From an uncultured Bacilli bacterium (GTDB lineage Bacteria; Bacillota_I; Bacilli_A; RF39; UBA660), in NCBI GenBank assembly GCA_947628245.1, contig CANQZH010000030.1:1-9255 (forward strand): a stretch of 9,255 bases of DNA. The letters are read 5' to 3'. A model generated the notes under the pieces. That model saw only the letters and a list, made by a program, of their open reading frames with translations, was not told the DNA's origin and searched no databases. Positions within the stretch are counted from its first letter, which is position 1. Every line of letters begins with the position of its first letter. Positions 1 to 6,881 of this stretch are shown here, in pieces. Both the position numbers and the translations under genes were made by a program.

Positions 1-1218
1 ATTCTTGATAATATTAAATATCCTAAATATGTTATTGGCGTTACTGGTTCAAGTGGTAAAGGAACGACTACTAATTTAATTTATCATATTTTAAAAAATG
101 CTGGTTATGATGTTGTATATAATGAATCAGGAAGTAATATTATTAATGGCATTTTAACAGTTATCCTAAATAATTGTAATTTAAAAGGTGAATTTAAACA
201 CGATATTTTATTATTAGAATTAGATGAAAAACATCTTCATTTAGCTTTTAGAGAAAGTAAATTAACTCATTTAGTAATTACTAATATTACGCGAGATCAA
301 CCAGCAAGAAATGGTTCTCCTGATTTAATTTATAATGAAATTATGAAAACTTTAGATGGGAAGACAACTTTAATTATTAATGCTAATGATCCAGGTCTTT
401 TAAGGGTTTTACTTACCTATCCTGGAAAAATTATTACTTATGGAATTATGGAAACTAAAGATTCTTATCAAACTTTAAAAAATTTTAATGTTGATTATGC
501 GTATTGTCCTAAATGTCATCATAAATTACATTATGATTTTTATCACTATGGTCATCTTGGTAAATTTAATTGTCCAAATTGTGATTTTAATAATCATCAA
601 TTAGATTTTTTAGGAACTAATGTTCTTTTAGAAAAACAACAAATGGAAATTAATCATAAGCTAGTACATTTAAATAAGGATATTTTATATACAGCTTTTG
701 CTACTCTTGCTGCTTACAGTGTTTGTAAAACAATAAATGTTAAAGAAGAACTTATTTTAGATGCTTTAAATAATCATCCCAATAATAGTAAAAGGGCTCA
801 TCAGTATATGTTAGGTAATAGAAAAATAACAATGTTAGAAAGTAAAAATGAAAATGCTTTAAGTTATTTTCAGTCTCTTCAATATATTAAAAATGTTAAA
901 GGACCTAAATGTGTTTTACTAGGTTTTGAAAATGTTTCAAGACGTTATTCATACAATGATCTATCGTGGCTTTATGATGTTGATTTTGATTTATTAAATG
1001 ATGAGGAAATAACTAATATTGTTTTAGTTGGTCGATTCAAATATGATGTCGCTGTAAGACTTACTTATGCGAATGTTGCTTCTGATAAGTTTATTTTTGT
1101 GGAGAATTTAAAAGATATGGTTAAAATTTTAAAGGAACAAACTACTGGTGATATTTATACAATGGTTTGCTTTGATATGACTGAGATACTTTTAAAGGAA
1201 TTAAAGGAGGCTGTATGA
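1..1218 (+). CDS. murT: MurT-type Mur ligase, lipid II isoglutaminyl synthase subunit (5' partial)
   Basis: The frame is open from base 1, so the gene starts outside the window; 405 codons are visible and roughly 40-50 residues should be missing. MurT is the ATP-dependent subunit that activates the alpha-carboxyl of D-Glu in lipid II so that it can be amidated. Seen here, in visible-residue numbering: a P-loop GSSGKGTT (16-23), NESGSN (41-46), LELDE (72-76), RDQ (98-100) and NANDPG (127-132), in the order expected for the Mur ligase ATPase core. A four-cysteine zinc ribbon (C169, C172, C191, C194) is the insertion typical of MurT and not of MurC-F. The C-terminal DUF1727-like part contains DLSWLYD (320-326); by my recollection this D-x-S-W segment carries the Asp that completes the active site of GatD. 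The P-loop differs from the usual GTNGKTT form. The gene ends in TGA inside an ATGA overlap with gatD, so the two are translationally coupled. The family is clear; whether the complex is active is discussed under gatD. Confidence 0.9.
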   Translation: MLDNIKYPKYVIGVTGSSGKGTTTNLIYHILKNAGYDVVYNESGSNIINGILTVILNNCNLKGEFKHDILLLELDEKHLHLAFRESKLTHLVITNITRDQPARNGSPDLIYNEIMKTLDGKTTLIINANDPGLLRVLLTYPGKIITYGIMETKDSYQTLKNFNVDYAYCPKCHHKLHYDFYHYGHLGKFNCPNCDFNNHQLDFLGTNVLLEKQQMEINHKLVHLNKDILYTAFATLAAYSVCKTINVKEELILDALNNHPNNSKRAHQYMLGNRKITMLESKNENALSYFQSLQYIKNVKGPKCVLLGFENVSRRYSYNDLSWLYDVDFDLLNDEEITNIVLVGRFKYDVAVRLTYANVASDKFIFVENLKDMVKILKEQTTGDIYTMVCFDMTEILLKELKEAV

Positions 1219-1880
1219 AAACAATTAATGTTGCCCATTTATATTATGATTTAATGAATTTATATGGAGAAAGTGGAAATCTTTTAGCTTTAAAAAAACA
1301 TTTAGAAAATCAACAAGTAAAGGTTAAAATTACTAATTTAAGTATTGAAGATGATCTTGATTTTAGTAAATATGATTTTTTCTATATAGGAAGTGGTAAT
1401 GATGAAGCTTATAGTCTAGCTTTAAATCATTTAAAAAAATATCAAAAAGAAATTAAAAAAGCGATAGAAAATAAGCGATTTTTCTTAATAACAGGAAATG
1501 CTTTATGTTTATTTGGTGATTTAAAAATTTTAGATTATACGCCTTTAAAAACGGAATTTAGGATTGTAGGAGAACAAAGATTTCATTTTAAAAATTTAAA
1601 TAATGATTTAATTGGTTTTCAAAATAGAGACTATATTTTAAAATTTGTTAAAGAAAAACATTTATTTGAAGTTGTTAAAGGAACGGGTTATGTTCCTAAA
1701 GCAATTGTTGAAGGAATAAAGAAAAATAACTTTTATGGAACTTTTTTACTTGGACCTTTATTAGTTAGAAATCCTCAATTTACGGAGTATTTAGTAGAAC
1801 AAATTTTAAAAAGTAAAAACATTAATTATTCTTATTATTATGATGAATGGGAAGAACTAGCTTACAAAAAAAATGTTTAA
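1215..1880 (+). CDS. gatD: GatD-like class I glutamine amidotransferase subunit, probably lacking glutaminase residues
   Basis: This 221-aa protein has the length and position of GatD, which normally hydrolyses glutamine and passes ammonia to MurT. ATG 1215 overlaps the murT stop by 4 bases, and AAAGGAGG (1204-1211) is a strong ribosome binding site. The N-terminus (HLYYDLMNLYGESGN, 9-23) and FGTFLLGPLLVRNP-like C-terminal segment (about 174-187) match the family layout. However, the nucleophile elbow, normally ending I-C-G-G-Y-Q, reads LITGNALCLFG (91-101), with Thr93 where Cys is expected; the nearest Cys is 98, five residues later. The normal H-G-P-L-L motif reads L-G-P-L-L, with Leu179 replacing His. 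GGGQD near residue 60 is GSGND, and the G-F-E-N-H-x-G-R-T segment is shortened to GFQNRDYIL (134-142). This looks like a catalytically dead but structurally kept subunit. Fold and partner are confident; loss of glutaminase activity is an inference from alignment by eye. Confidence 0.85.
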   Translation: MKTINVAHLYYDLMNLYGESGNLLALKKHLENQQVKVKITNLSIEDDLDFSKYDFFYIGSGNDEAYSLALNHLKKYQKEIKKAIENKRFFLITGNALCLFGDLKILDYTPLKTEFRIVGEQRFHFKNLNNDLIGFQNRDYILKFVKEKHLFEVVKGTGYVPKAIVEGIKKNNFYGTFLLGPLLVRNPQFTEYLVEQILKSKNINYSYYYDEWEELAYKKNV

Positions 1881-1894
1881 AAAGACGACTTTAT

Positions 1895-1923
1895 TTGTCA
1901 AGATAGAAAATTTATGGTATTAT
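1895..1923 (+). promoter_or_regulatory. Extended -10 sigma-A-type promoter for rnhC
   Basis: TTGTCA (1895-1900) and TATTAT (1918-1923) are separated by exactly 17 bases, each one mismatch from consensus, and TG at 1915-1916 gives an extended -10 (TGGTATTAT). Transcription would begin near 1929-1931, leaving a leader of only about 10 bases before ATG 1941, with the ribosome binding site at or next to the RNA 5' end. No terminator is visible between gatD and this site, so rnhC may also receive read-through from murT-gatD. Confidence 0.65.
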
Positions 1924-1940
1924 TTAGGTGGTGATGAAAA

Positions 1941-2870
1941 ATGATTATTGTTTTTAAAGTAAGTGATAAATTAAAAAGCAAAATGATTGAATATTACAAA
2001 GATAAAAGAAGAAGTAAAACTCCTCCTTATTCCATATTTCAAGCTGAGGATGCTGATACCGTTATAACTTTATATGAATCAGGAAAAGTTATGTTTCAAG
2101 GTATAAGTGCGGATATCGATGCTAAAATGTGGGCTGATATGGAAAAAAAGCTTACTGGTAAGAGAATAAATATTAATGAAGGAAAACAAAAGTTAGAAAA
2201 AACAAAAAAAACAAGAAAGCAAATGTACCGGTTAAGTGTATATGGTTCTGATGAAGTTGGAGTTGGTGACTTTTTTGGGCCTATTGTTGTTACAGCTACT
2301 TATGTAAGTAAAGAAAAAACTAATTTTGTAGATAAATTAGGGGTTAGAGATTCTAAGATGATTACTGATGAAAAAATTAAAGCTATTACTCCTACCCTAA
2401 TGCAAGAAATTCCATACGTTAGTTATGTTTTATCTAATAAAGAATATAATGATTATCAAAAAAAGGGTTATAATATGAACCGTATTAAAGCTATAATTCA
2501 TAATAAAGTATTATATGAATTATTACAACAAGGTTATCCATATGATAGTATTGTCATTGATCAATTTGTATATCCTAAAAAATATTATGAACACTTAAAA
2601 GATGAGAAAAATGTTGTAGAAAATATTACTTTTATGACAAAAGCTGAAAGTGTATGTGCAGCTGTTGCCGCAGCTTCTTGTATTAGTCGTTATTTATTTT
2701 TACAAGAAATGGATAAATTATCAGATGAACTTCATATTCCAATTTTAAAAGGAGCTGGTGAAGACGTTGATAAACAAACAGCTGAAATAGTTAAAAAATA
2801 TGGTGAAAAAAAATTATATGAAATTGCTAAATGTAATTTTAGAAATATAGAGAAATATAAAGAATATTAA
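1941..2870 (+). CDS. rnhC: Ribonuclease HIII
   Basis: This 309-aa protein, the usual length for the family, cleaves the RNA strand of RNA/DNA hybrids such as R-loops and primers in the cytoplasm. Residues 1 to about 85 form the TBP-like N-terminal domain that distinguishes RNase HIII from RNase HII, followed by a Lys-rich linker. The catalytic domain opens with YGSDEVGVGDFFGP (101-114), containing the paired acidic residues D104 and E105; the next parts are VRDSKM (135-140), VIDQF with D207, and TKAES with E236 at the fourth carboxylate position, followed by an Ala/Ser-rich helix ending ISRY. All expected catalytic acidic residues are present. ATG 1941 is preceded by AGGTGGTG (1926-1933). The gene has its own promoter and ends in the convergent terminator shared with holA. 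Confidence 0.95.
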   Translation: MIIVFKVSDKLKSKMIEYYKDKRRSKTPPYSIFQAEDADTVITLYESGKVMFQGISADIDAKMWADMEKKLTGKRININEGKQKLEKTKKTRKQMYRLSVYGSDEVGVGDFFGPIVVTATYVSKEKTNFVDKLGVRDSKMITDEKIKAITPTLMQEIPYVSYVLSNKEYNDYQKKGYNMNRIKAIIHNKVLYELLQQGYPYDSIVIDQFVYPKKYYEHLKDEKNVVENITFMTKAESVCAAVAAASCISRYLFLQEMDKLSDELHIPILKGAGEDVDKQTAEIVKKYGEKKLYEIAKCNFRNIEKYKEY

Positions 2871-2894
2871 AAGAAGCTTATCGCTTCCTTTTTT
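2869..2894. terminator. Hairpin terminator between convergent rnhC and holA
   Basis: GAAGC (2873-2877) pairs with GCTTC (2883-2887) around a 5-base loop, and flanking A and T runs extend the stem after one mismatch. The plus-strand T run at 2889-2894 makes it a good intrinsic terminator for rnhC. On the minus strand the distal side gives a shorter TTTT run, so it can act in both directions. The holA stop codon (2893-2895) lies within the hairpin's T run, so the two gene ends are compressed into one element. Confidence 0.7.
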
Positions 2895-3831
2895 AATACT
2901 CAAAAATCTTAATTAAAAAACTTTCAAAACTAAGCCATTTATCTTTAAGACCAGCTTTAATTTCATAATCTAATTTAGCTAAATCTAATAAATTATCTTT
3001 TAAATCATCTAGATGATACAATGAATTATTTTTAATTATTTTTTGCAATTGCCAATCAGCTAATTTTAATTCTTGCATTATTTGATTAGAATTAGCTTTT
3101 TTACTTAATAAATTAGTCATAATCATTAAACGATATTCTCTAGCCAGTAAATTAATTAATTGTAAGGGCTCAACTTTTAAACTTTTTAAATCATTTAATA
3201 AAGAAAAAGCTAAACTAATATTTTTATTAATAACTGCATCAATAAATTTAAATTGATTATCTTTTACATTAGTACTAATTAATTCTTTTAAAGTTGCTAA
3301 AGATATTTTACTATTTTCTTTAAACAATAAAGTTAATTTTTCAATTTCATTATAAATTAAATCATAATTACCTAAACAAGCATTAATAATAAATCTTACT
3401 TCTTCATCATCAATTAAATAACCTTTTTTCATAACTAAACTTTTTACAACTTTAAATAATTCATAATTACTTGGAGCTTTAAGTTCAACAATTTTACCTA
3501 ATTCTTGATATTTTTTATAAATTTTTTTTCTTTTATCTATTTCTTCATAAGTAGTAAAAATAAGAGTTGTATAAGGATTTGGGGAGTTTAAATAATTAAT
3601 TAAAGCTTCACAATTAGAATCGGTTATTTTTTCTTTACTAAAAAAATTAGCATTTTTAACAATAACATATTTCATATCTTGAAACATTGAAACATAACCA
3701 GCTTCTTCTAAAATAGTTTTTAAATCTACTTCATTATAATTATAGGTTATTTTATTAGAAGAATCTTTAATTATTTTTTTTAATTCTTCGTCCATTAAAA
3801 CTTTTGAATCACTTACTATTAATATATTCAT
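2893..3831 (-). CDS. holA: DNA polymerase III delta subunit
   Basis: This 312-aa protein fits the delta subunit of the clamp loader, which opens the beta sliding clamp during loading at the replication fork. The N-terminal half has the AAA+-like delta layout without a Walker A motif: a strand MNILIVSD at the start, YVIVKNANFF (about 55-64), then LIFTTYEEIDKRKKIYKKY (about 89-107), typical of delta, and a region ending in ISLATLKELISTNVKDNQFKFIDAV (about 177-201), a conserved delta segment. The C-terminal part is the helical collar domain. It lies 37 bases downstream of comEC, as in the conserved Bacillota comEC-holA order, and is probably co-transcribed with it. The ribosome binding site is weak (GATGTGATG just upstream of ATG 3831), so expression may depend on coupling with comEC translation. 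Confidence 0.9.
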   Translation of the reverse strand: MNILIVSDSKVLMDEELKKIIKDSSNKITYNYNEVDLKTILEEAGYVSMFQDMKYVIVKNANFFSKEKITDSNCEALINYLNSPNPYTTLIFTTYEEIDKRKKIYKKYQELGKIVELKAPSNYELFKVVKSLVMKKGYLIDDEEVRFIINACLGNYDLIYNEIEKLTLLFKENSKISLATLKELISTNVKDNQFKFIDAVINKNISLAFSLLNDLKSLKVEPLQLINLLAREYRLMIMTNLLSKKANSNQIMQELKLADWQLQKIIKNNSLYHLDDLKDNLLDLAKLDYEIKAGLKDKWLSFESFLIKIFEY

Positions 3832-3868
3832 AACATCACATCTTTTAATATTATATAAATATTTAGCT

Positions 3869-5848
3869 TTAAAAACAAGTATCGATACTTAATTTATTAT
3901 TTTTAATATTAACTATAATACTACCATTTAAATCAGTCCGATAGATTTTAGAATTTACTAAATTATCTAATGTTTCTTTATTTGGATGACCATAACGATT
4001 ATTAATTCCGACACTTATAATCGAATATCTAGGTTTTATTTGGTTAATAAATTCTTTACTACTACTAGTATTTGAACCGTGATGACCTACTTTTAAAAAA
4101 GTAATATTTTTTAATTTATATTTTTCTATTAAATCATTTTCTTTAGCTATTCCAGCATCACCCATAAATAAAAACTGATAATTATGATAATTTAAATACA
4201 CAACATTTGAGTTATCATTTTCATTATCATACTTTTTAGTATTTAAAAATTCTAAGCGATATTTATCAAAAGTTAAATAATTAATGTTTTGATAATATTT
4301 AATATTATTAGCTATTATCTTTTTTTCTAAATCATTTTTTTCATCATTATTTAAAATAATTTCTTTTATTTTAATATTAGATATTAATTCTATAGTATTT
4401 CCTGCGTGATCATAATCGCCGTGAGATAAAATTAGAGAATCAATTCGATTAATTCCTAAACTATTTAAATAAGTTACTATATTGGCAACTTGATAATTTT
4501 TCTTAGCATATGAACCACCAGTATCAATTAAAACAACTTTCTTTAAATGAGGACTTACTAAAAGAGTACTATCCCCTTGCCCAACACTTAAATAAGTAAC
4601 TTTTAAACTATTATCAAAATAAGGAATAAAATGAATAATAATAATTAAAACAATTAAGCAAATATAATAATTTTTTTGATGATAATAAAAAGCTTTATAA
4701 AATAAATAAAAGTAAATTAACCAAAAGATAAAATTAACTTTTGGAATAATAAATATTCCTACTTTAATTGTTTCCCATAACTTATTTAATAAAATAAAAA
4801 GAGCTGTAAAACAATTAAAGACTTTACTAAAGATTGGTAAAACAAAAGTTAATAAAGCTAGAGGATACATTATTACTGATACATAAGGAATTGCTATAAT
4901 ATTAAATAAAATTGTTAAAAAATTTACTTTATAATTATTAATAGCTGTAACAGGTAAACTAATAAAAAATGTAAAAAGACTTATCTTAAGCATATTTTTA
5001 GAACTATGATAAGTAAGAAGACCAAAAGAAATTAAAAAAGAATAAATAAAACCTATATTATATAAATAAAAAGGATTTAAGAATAACATTAAACAAATAA
5101 TAATTGTTAGTATTTGTTCATTTGTTAAATTTAATTTAAATTTTTTAATAGTATAAAATAAAACACTTCTTAAAATAGATGGAGTAAACCCTACTAAAAA
5201 AGCATAGAACCATAAAAAGCCTAAAATAATTAAACTTTTCTTTAAATATTTATTTTTACTTAAAATTAAAATAAATAAAGAAATATGCATACCTGATATA
5301 GCAAATAAATGACTAATACCATTAGTTTTAAATAATTCAGTATCAATATCATCTTTAACACCTAATAATAAAGCTTTTAAATATTCATTTTGCTCAATTT
5401 TATTAATTCTTTTATAACACCAATTTTTAATTTTATATAAGAAATTATTATTAGCTTTAACAGTTAGATTCTGAGCATCAAATACATAATAAATATGTTG
5501 ATGTTCTAAGTATTTTTGATAGGAAAAAACATTAGGTATATCATTTCCTAAAGGTACTTCTAAATGACCCTTTAAAATAACATAATCGTTAAAACCTAAT
5601 GTTTCTTCTAACTTACTCTTTTCTTCTTCACTTTTAATTTGATAATTAACAATTAACTTTTCTTGAGCTTTTATACTCATTTTTAAGACATCATCTTTAA
5701 AATGATAATCTATTATAAAGCCTTCAATATTCGTTTCATTTCCATTAAATTTACTAGAATATTTAAAAAAGAAAAGATTAATTAAACACCAAACAATAAC
5801 CAAAATAATTAAGATTTTAAACAGTAATGTAATCTTTAATTTTGGCAT
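3869..5848 (-). CDS. comEC: ComEC, DNA uptake channel with metallo-beta-lactamase domain
   Basis: ComEC is the membrane channel that takes single-stranded DNA into competent cells. With the start chosen here the protein has 659 residues: an N-terminal membrane helix (about 6-28), an extracytoplasmic OB-like region, and the competence membrane domain with the signature LFAISGMHIS (about 181-190) and about eight further hydrophobic segments to about residue 410. A C-terminal metallo-beta-lactamase domain follows, with VGQGD (422-426), IDTGG, SHGDYDHAG (475-483), FMGDAG and KVGHHGS (586-592). The metal-binding H-x-D-x-D-H is intact, so nuclease activity against the non-transforming strand is plausible. 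GTG 5860 and ATG 5857 are also in frame, but ATG 5848 has AGGTGA eight bases upstream and is preferred. The start overlaps comEA by 32 bases. Confidence 0.95.
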   Translation of the reverse strand: MPKLKITLLFKILIILVIVWCLINLFFFKYSSKFNGNETNIEGFIIDYHFKDDVLKMSIKAQEKLIVNYQIKSEEEKSKLEETLGFNDYVILKGHLEVPLGNDIPNVFSYQKYLEHQHIYYVFDAQNLTVKANNNFLYKIKNWCYKRINKIEQNEYLKALLLGVKDDIDTELFKTNGISHLFAISGMHISLFILILSKNKYLKKSLIILGFLWFYAFLVGFTPSILRSVLFYTIKKFKLNLTNEQILTIIICLMLFLNPFYLYNIGFIYSFLISFGLLTYHSSKNMLKISLFTFFISLPVTAINNYKVNFLTILFNIIAIPYVSVIMYPLALLTFVLPIFSKVFNCFTALFILLNKLWETIKVGIFIIPKVNFIFWLIYFYLFYKAFYYHQKNYYICLIVLIIIIHFIPYFDNSLKVTYLSVGQGDSTLLVSPHLKKVVLIDTGGSYAKKNYQVANIVTYLNSLGINRIDSLILSHGDYDHAGNTIELISNIKIKEIILNNDEKNDLEKKIIANNIKYYQNINYLTFDKYRLEFLNTKKYDNENDNSNVVYLNYHNYQFLFMGDAGIAKENDLIEKYKLKNITFLKVGHHGSNTSSSKEFINQIKPRYSIISVGINNRYGHPNKETLDNLVNSKIYRTDLNGSIIVNIKNNKLSIDTCF

Positions 5849-6488
5849 AAAGAGCATCACCTATACCCGAAATATTTTTAATATCTTCAATTTTAGTGAA
5901 AGCTCCACAAGTACCACGATATTTAATTATGGCTTCAGCTTTTGATGAACCAATACCATATAAAGTTTCTAATTCTTCTTTAGTAGCTGTATTTAAATTA
6001 ACTTTACCACTTGAACTAGTAGTAGAATTATTAGATTTACTACCACCAATAATAGAAGAATTTTCCTTTAAATCATTCGTAATATCAGCATCCCCTAATT
6101 CATCGCTTTTTTTCATTTCTTTTACTTCATCTTTAGTATAAACAATAATAACCATTTCATTAGTTAATTTCTTACTTAAATTTAAATTAGAAGTATCAGC
6201 ATTACTTAATAGTCCACCAGATACTTTAATTAAATCATTAACTACTGAACCATTATCAAGTTCATAGACTCCAGGATTTCTTACAGCCCCTTTAATATCA
6301 ACAGCAATTTTATCAGAACTATTAATTTCGCTATCATCCATATCAAGAGTTTCAACAGGACAATGGAAAGCTTCCTCAGCACTTGCATCTTTTAAATATA
6401 AAATTCCCATTAATAAACAAGCTAAAGCTAAGAATCCAGTTATAAAAAGAAACTTTTTTTCAGCAATAAAATCTTTTAAATTTTCCAT
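5817..6488 (-). CDS. comEA: ComEA, membrane-anchored competence DNA receptor
   Basis: ComEA binds double-stranded DNA outside the membrane and hands it to ComEC. The 223-aa protein has a single N-terminal membrane anchor (about 13-32), then an SLBB/soluble ligand-binding domain starting VDIKGAVRNPGVYEL (63-77) and running to about residue 118. A flexible Ser/Asn/Gly-rich linker follows (about 127-161), then a C-terminal tandem helix-hairpin-helix domain, VNLNTATKEELETL (163-176), with DNA-contacting hairpins YGIG (177-180) and SGIG (207-210). This is the complete Gram-positive layout. Start ATG 6488 has AAAGGAGG five bases upstream. The frame is open for another 81 codons upstream, but that stretch runs through the RNA terminator and is unlike ComEA. 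No comEB (dCMP deaminase) lies between comEA and comEC, unlike Bacillus subtilis. Confidence 0.95.
   Translation of the reverse strand: MENLKDFIAEKKFLFITGFLALACLLMGILYLKDASAEEAFHCPVETLDMDDSEINSSDKIAVDIKGAVRNPGVYELDNGSVVNDLIKVSGGLLSNADTSNLNLSKKLTNEMVIIVYTKDEVKEMKKSDELGDADITNDLKENSSIIGGSKSNNSTTSSSGKVNLNTATKEELETLYGIGSSKAEAIIKYRGTCGAFTKIEDIKNISGIGDALYAKIKDYITV
5857..5862 (-). promoter_or_regulatory. Ribosome binding site deciding the comEC start
   Basis: Minus-strand AGGTGA lies inside the 3' end of comEA and ends eight bases before ATG 5848. For the alternative in-frame starts at 5860 (GTG) and 5857 (ATG) the same sequence would overlap or abut the start codon, which is too close. This supports the shorter comEC and translation coupled to comEA. 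Confidence 0.6.
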
Positions 6489-6493
6489 AGGCT

Positions 6494-6501
6494 CCTCCTT
6501 T
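6494..6501 (-). promoter_or_regulatory. Strong ribosome binding site of comEA
   Basis: Minus-strand AAAGGAGG ends five bases before ATG 6488. It fixes the comEA start and argues against the longer open frame that extends to 6731. Confidence 0.85.
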
Positions 6502-6504
6502 CTA

Positions 6505-6522
6505 AGAAGGATTACTCCTTCT
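6505..6522 (-). promoter_or_regulatory. GUAA-loop hairpin in the comEA leader
   Basis: AGAAGGA and TCCTTCT form a perfect 7-bp stem closed by a GUAA (GNRA-type) tetraloop, ending only 3 bases before the comEA ribosome binding site. It has no following T run in the direction of comEA, so it is not a terminator. It may stabilise the mRNA 5' region or affect ribosome access; its 5' arm AGAAGGAG itself resembles a ribosome binding site that would be hidden in the stem. Confidence 0.5.
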
Positions 6523-6565
6523 ACTAATATATTCCCAAAAAAATCACGATTTCCTTTTTTTTTGC

Positions 6566-6597
6566 AAAAAAAATACGCTGGTCTGTCAACCAACATA
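6566..6597 (-). terminator. Intrinsic terminator or attenuator of the structured RNA
   Basis: On the minus strand UAUGUUGGU pairs with ACCAGCGUA in nine consecutive pairs (two of them G-U) around the six-base loop UGACAG, followed immediately by eight U. This is a textbook rho-independent terminator, placed 77 bases before the comEA start. The U run is followed by GC and nine A (6555-6565), so read-through RNA could pair the U run with the A run. Depending on the promoter used by comEA it is either the end of a separate RNA or an attenuator. Confidence 0.85.
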
Positions 6598-6846
6598 CTT
6601 TCTCGTGGACGAACAAGGTAAAAACATATATTGACAGATATAAATCCTACCCTCTTACCGTAACCCACATGCACGTACAACCTAATGGCCGATAAGACAC
6701 CGTATCCATTGGTGAAATAATGATGACTCAAAAATCATTCGCGAAACACCCGATCGGACAAACATCAACAATCTTAAGAAACGTAAAACTTCCGAAGAAA
6801 TAAAACATCTCAGAGGTGTTCCAAAACATTTCACCTACCATTAAGT
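6566..6846 (-). ncRNA. Unidentified structured RNA (about 280 nt) upstream of comEA
   Basis: The minus strand has a strong promoter (-10 at 6853-6858) and, about 280 bases later, an intrinsic terminator (6566-6597). Between them the sequence is about 39% G+C by my count, well above neighbouring genes, and no convincing protein frame uses it. Helices seen by eye, in plus coordinates: 6711-6719 with 6827-6835, enclosing a domain of about 107 bases; 6719-6724 with 6734-6739; a UUCG tetraloop hairpin at 6788-6801; 6681-6688 with 6706-6712; 6627-6631 with 6638-6642; and 6596-6605 with 6610-6620. It could be a free-standing small RNA or a leader that attenuates comEA, which follows 77 bases after the terminator. 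I see no tmRNA, RNase P, SRP or T-box signature. Boundaries are predicted, not measured. Confidence 0.65.
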
Positions 6847-6881
6847 AACTTAACTATATCATAGTTAAGTTGACCTGTCAA
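6847..6881 (-). promoter_or_regulatory. Strong sigma-A promoter with embedded inverted repeats
   Basis: On the minus strand, consensus TTGACA (6876-6881) and TATAGT (6853-6858, one mismatch) are separated by exactly 17 bases. Two inverted repeats overlie them. A 25-bp repeat at 6847-6871 has perfect 11-base arms AACTTAACTAT/ATAGTTAAGTT around GAT and covers the -10 box. A 12-bp repeat, TTGAC-AG-GTCAA (6870-6881), covers the -35 box. Such dyads are typical operators for a dimeric repressor. The expected start of transcription is about 6845-6847, reading towards comEA. Confidence 0.8.

Noticed and set aside
1215..1250. Use of TGA as tryptophan (Mycoplasma code)
   Set aside because: Tryptophan codons are TGG throughout and no gene contains an in-frame TGA. 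Reading through the murT TGA would add only about 12 codons, so that junction alone is not decisive, but overall the standard code fits.
5848..5860. Longer comEC start at GTG 5860 or ATG 5857
   Set aside because: AGGTGA would overlap or touch these start codons; its spacing is right only for ATG 5848.
5896..6141. 81-codon plus-strand open frame
   Set aside because: It lies wholly antisense to comEA, has no good ribosome binding site and resembles nothing; it is a shadow of comEA codon use.
6489..6731. Open frame extending comEA upstream to a Met at 6731, adding 81 residues
   Set aside because: It runs through a strong terminator and the structured RNA, does not resemble ComEA, and the strong ribosome binding site at 6494-6501 with the membrane anchor fixes the start at 6488.
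6566..6846. tmRNA, RNase P RNA, SRP RNA, 6S RNA or T-box identity for the structured RNA
   Set aside because: No tRNA-like ends or tag frame, no GAGGAAAGUCC or ACAGAA core of RNase P, no GGAAGG-AGCA of SRP, no end-to-end rod as in 6S, and no T-box sequence. CUGAGA occurs once (as in TPP riboswitches), but the rest of that motif is missing.
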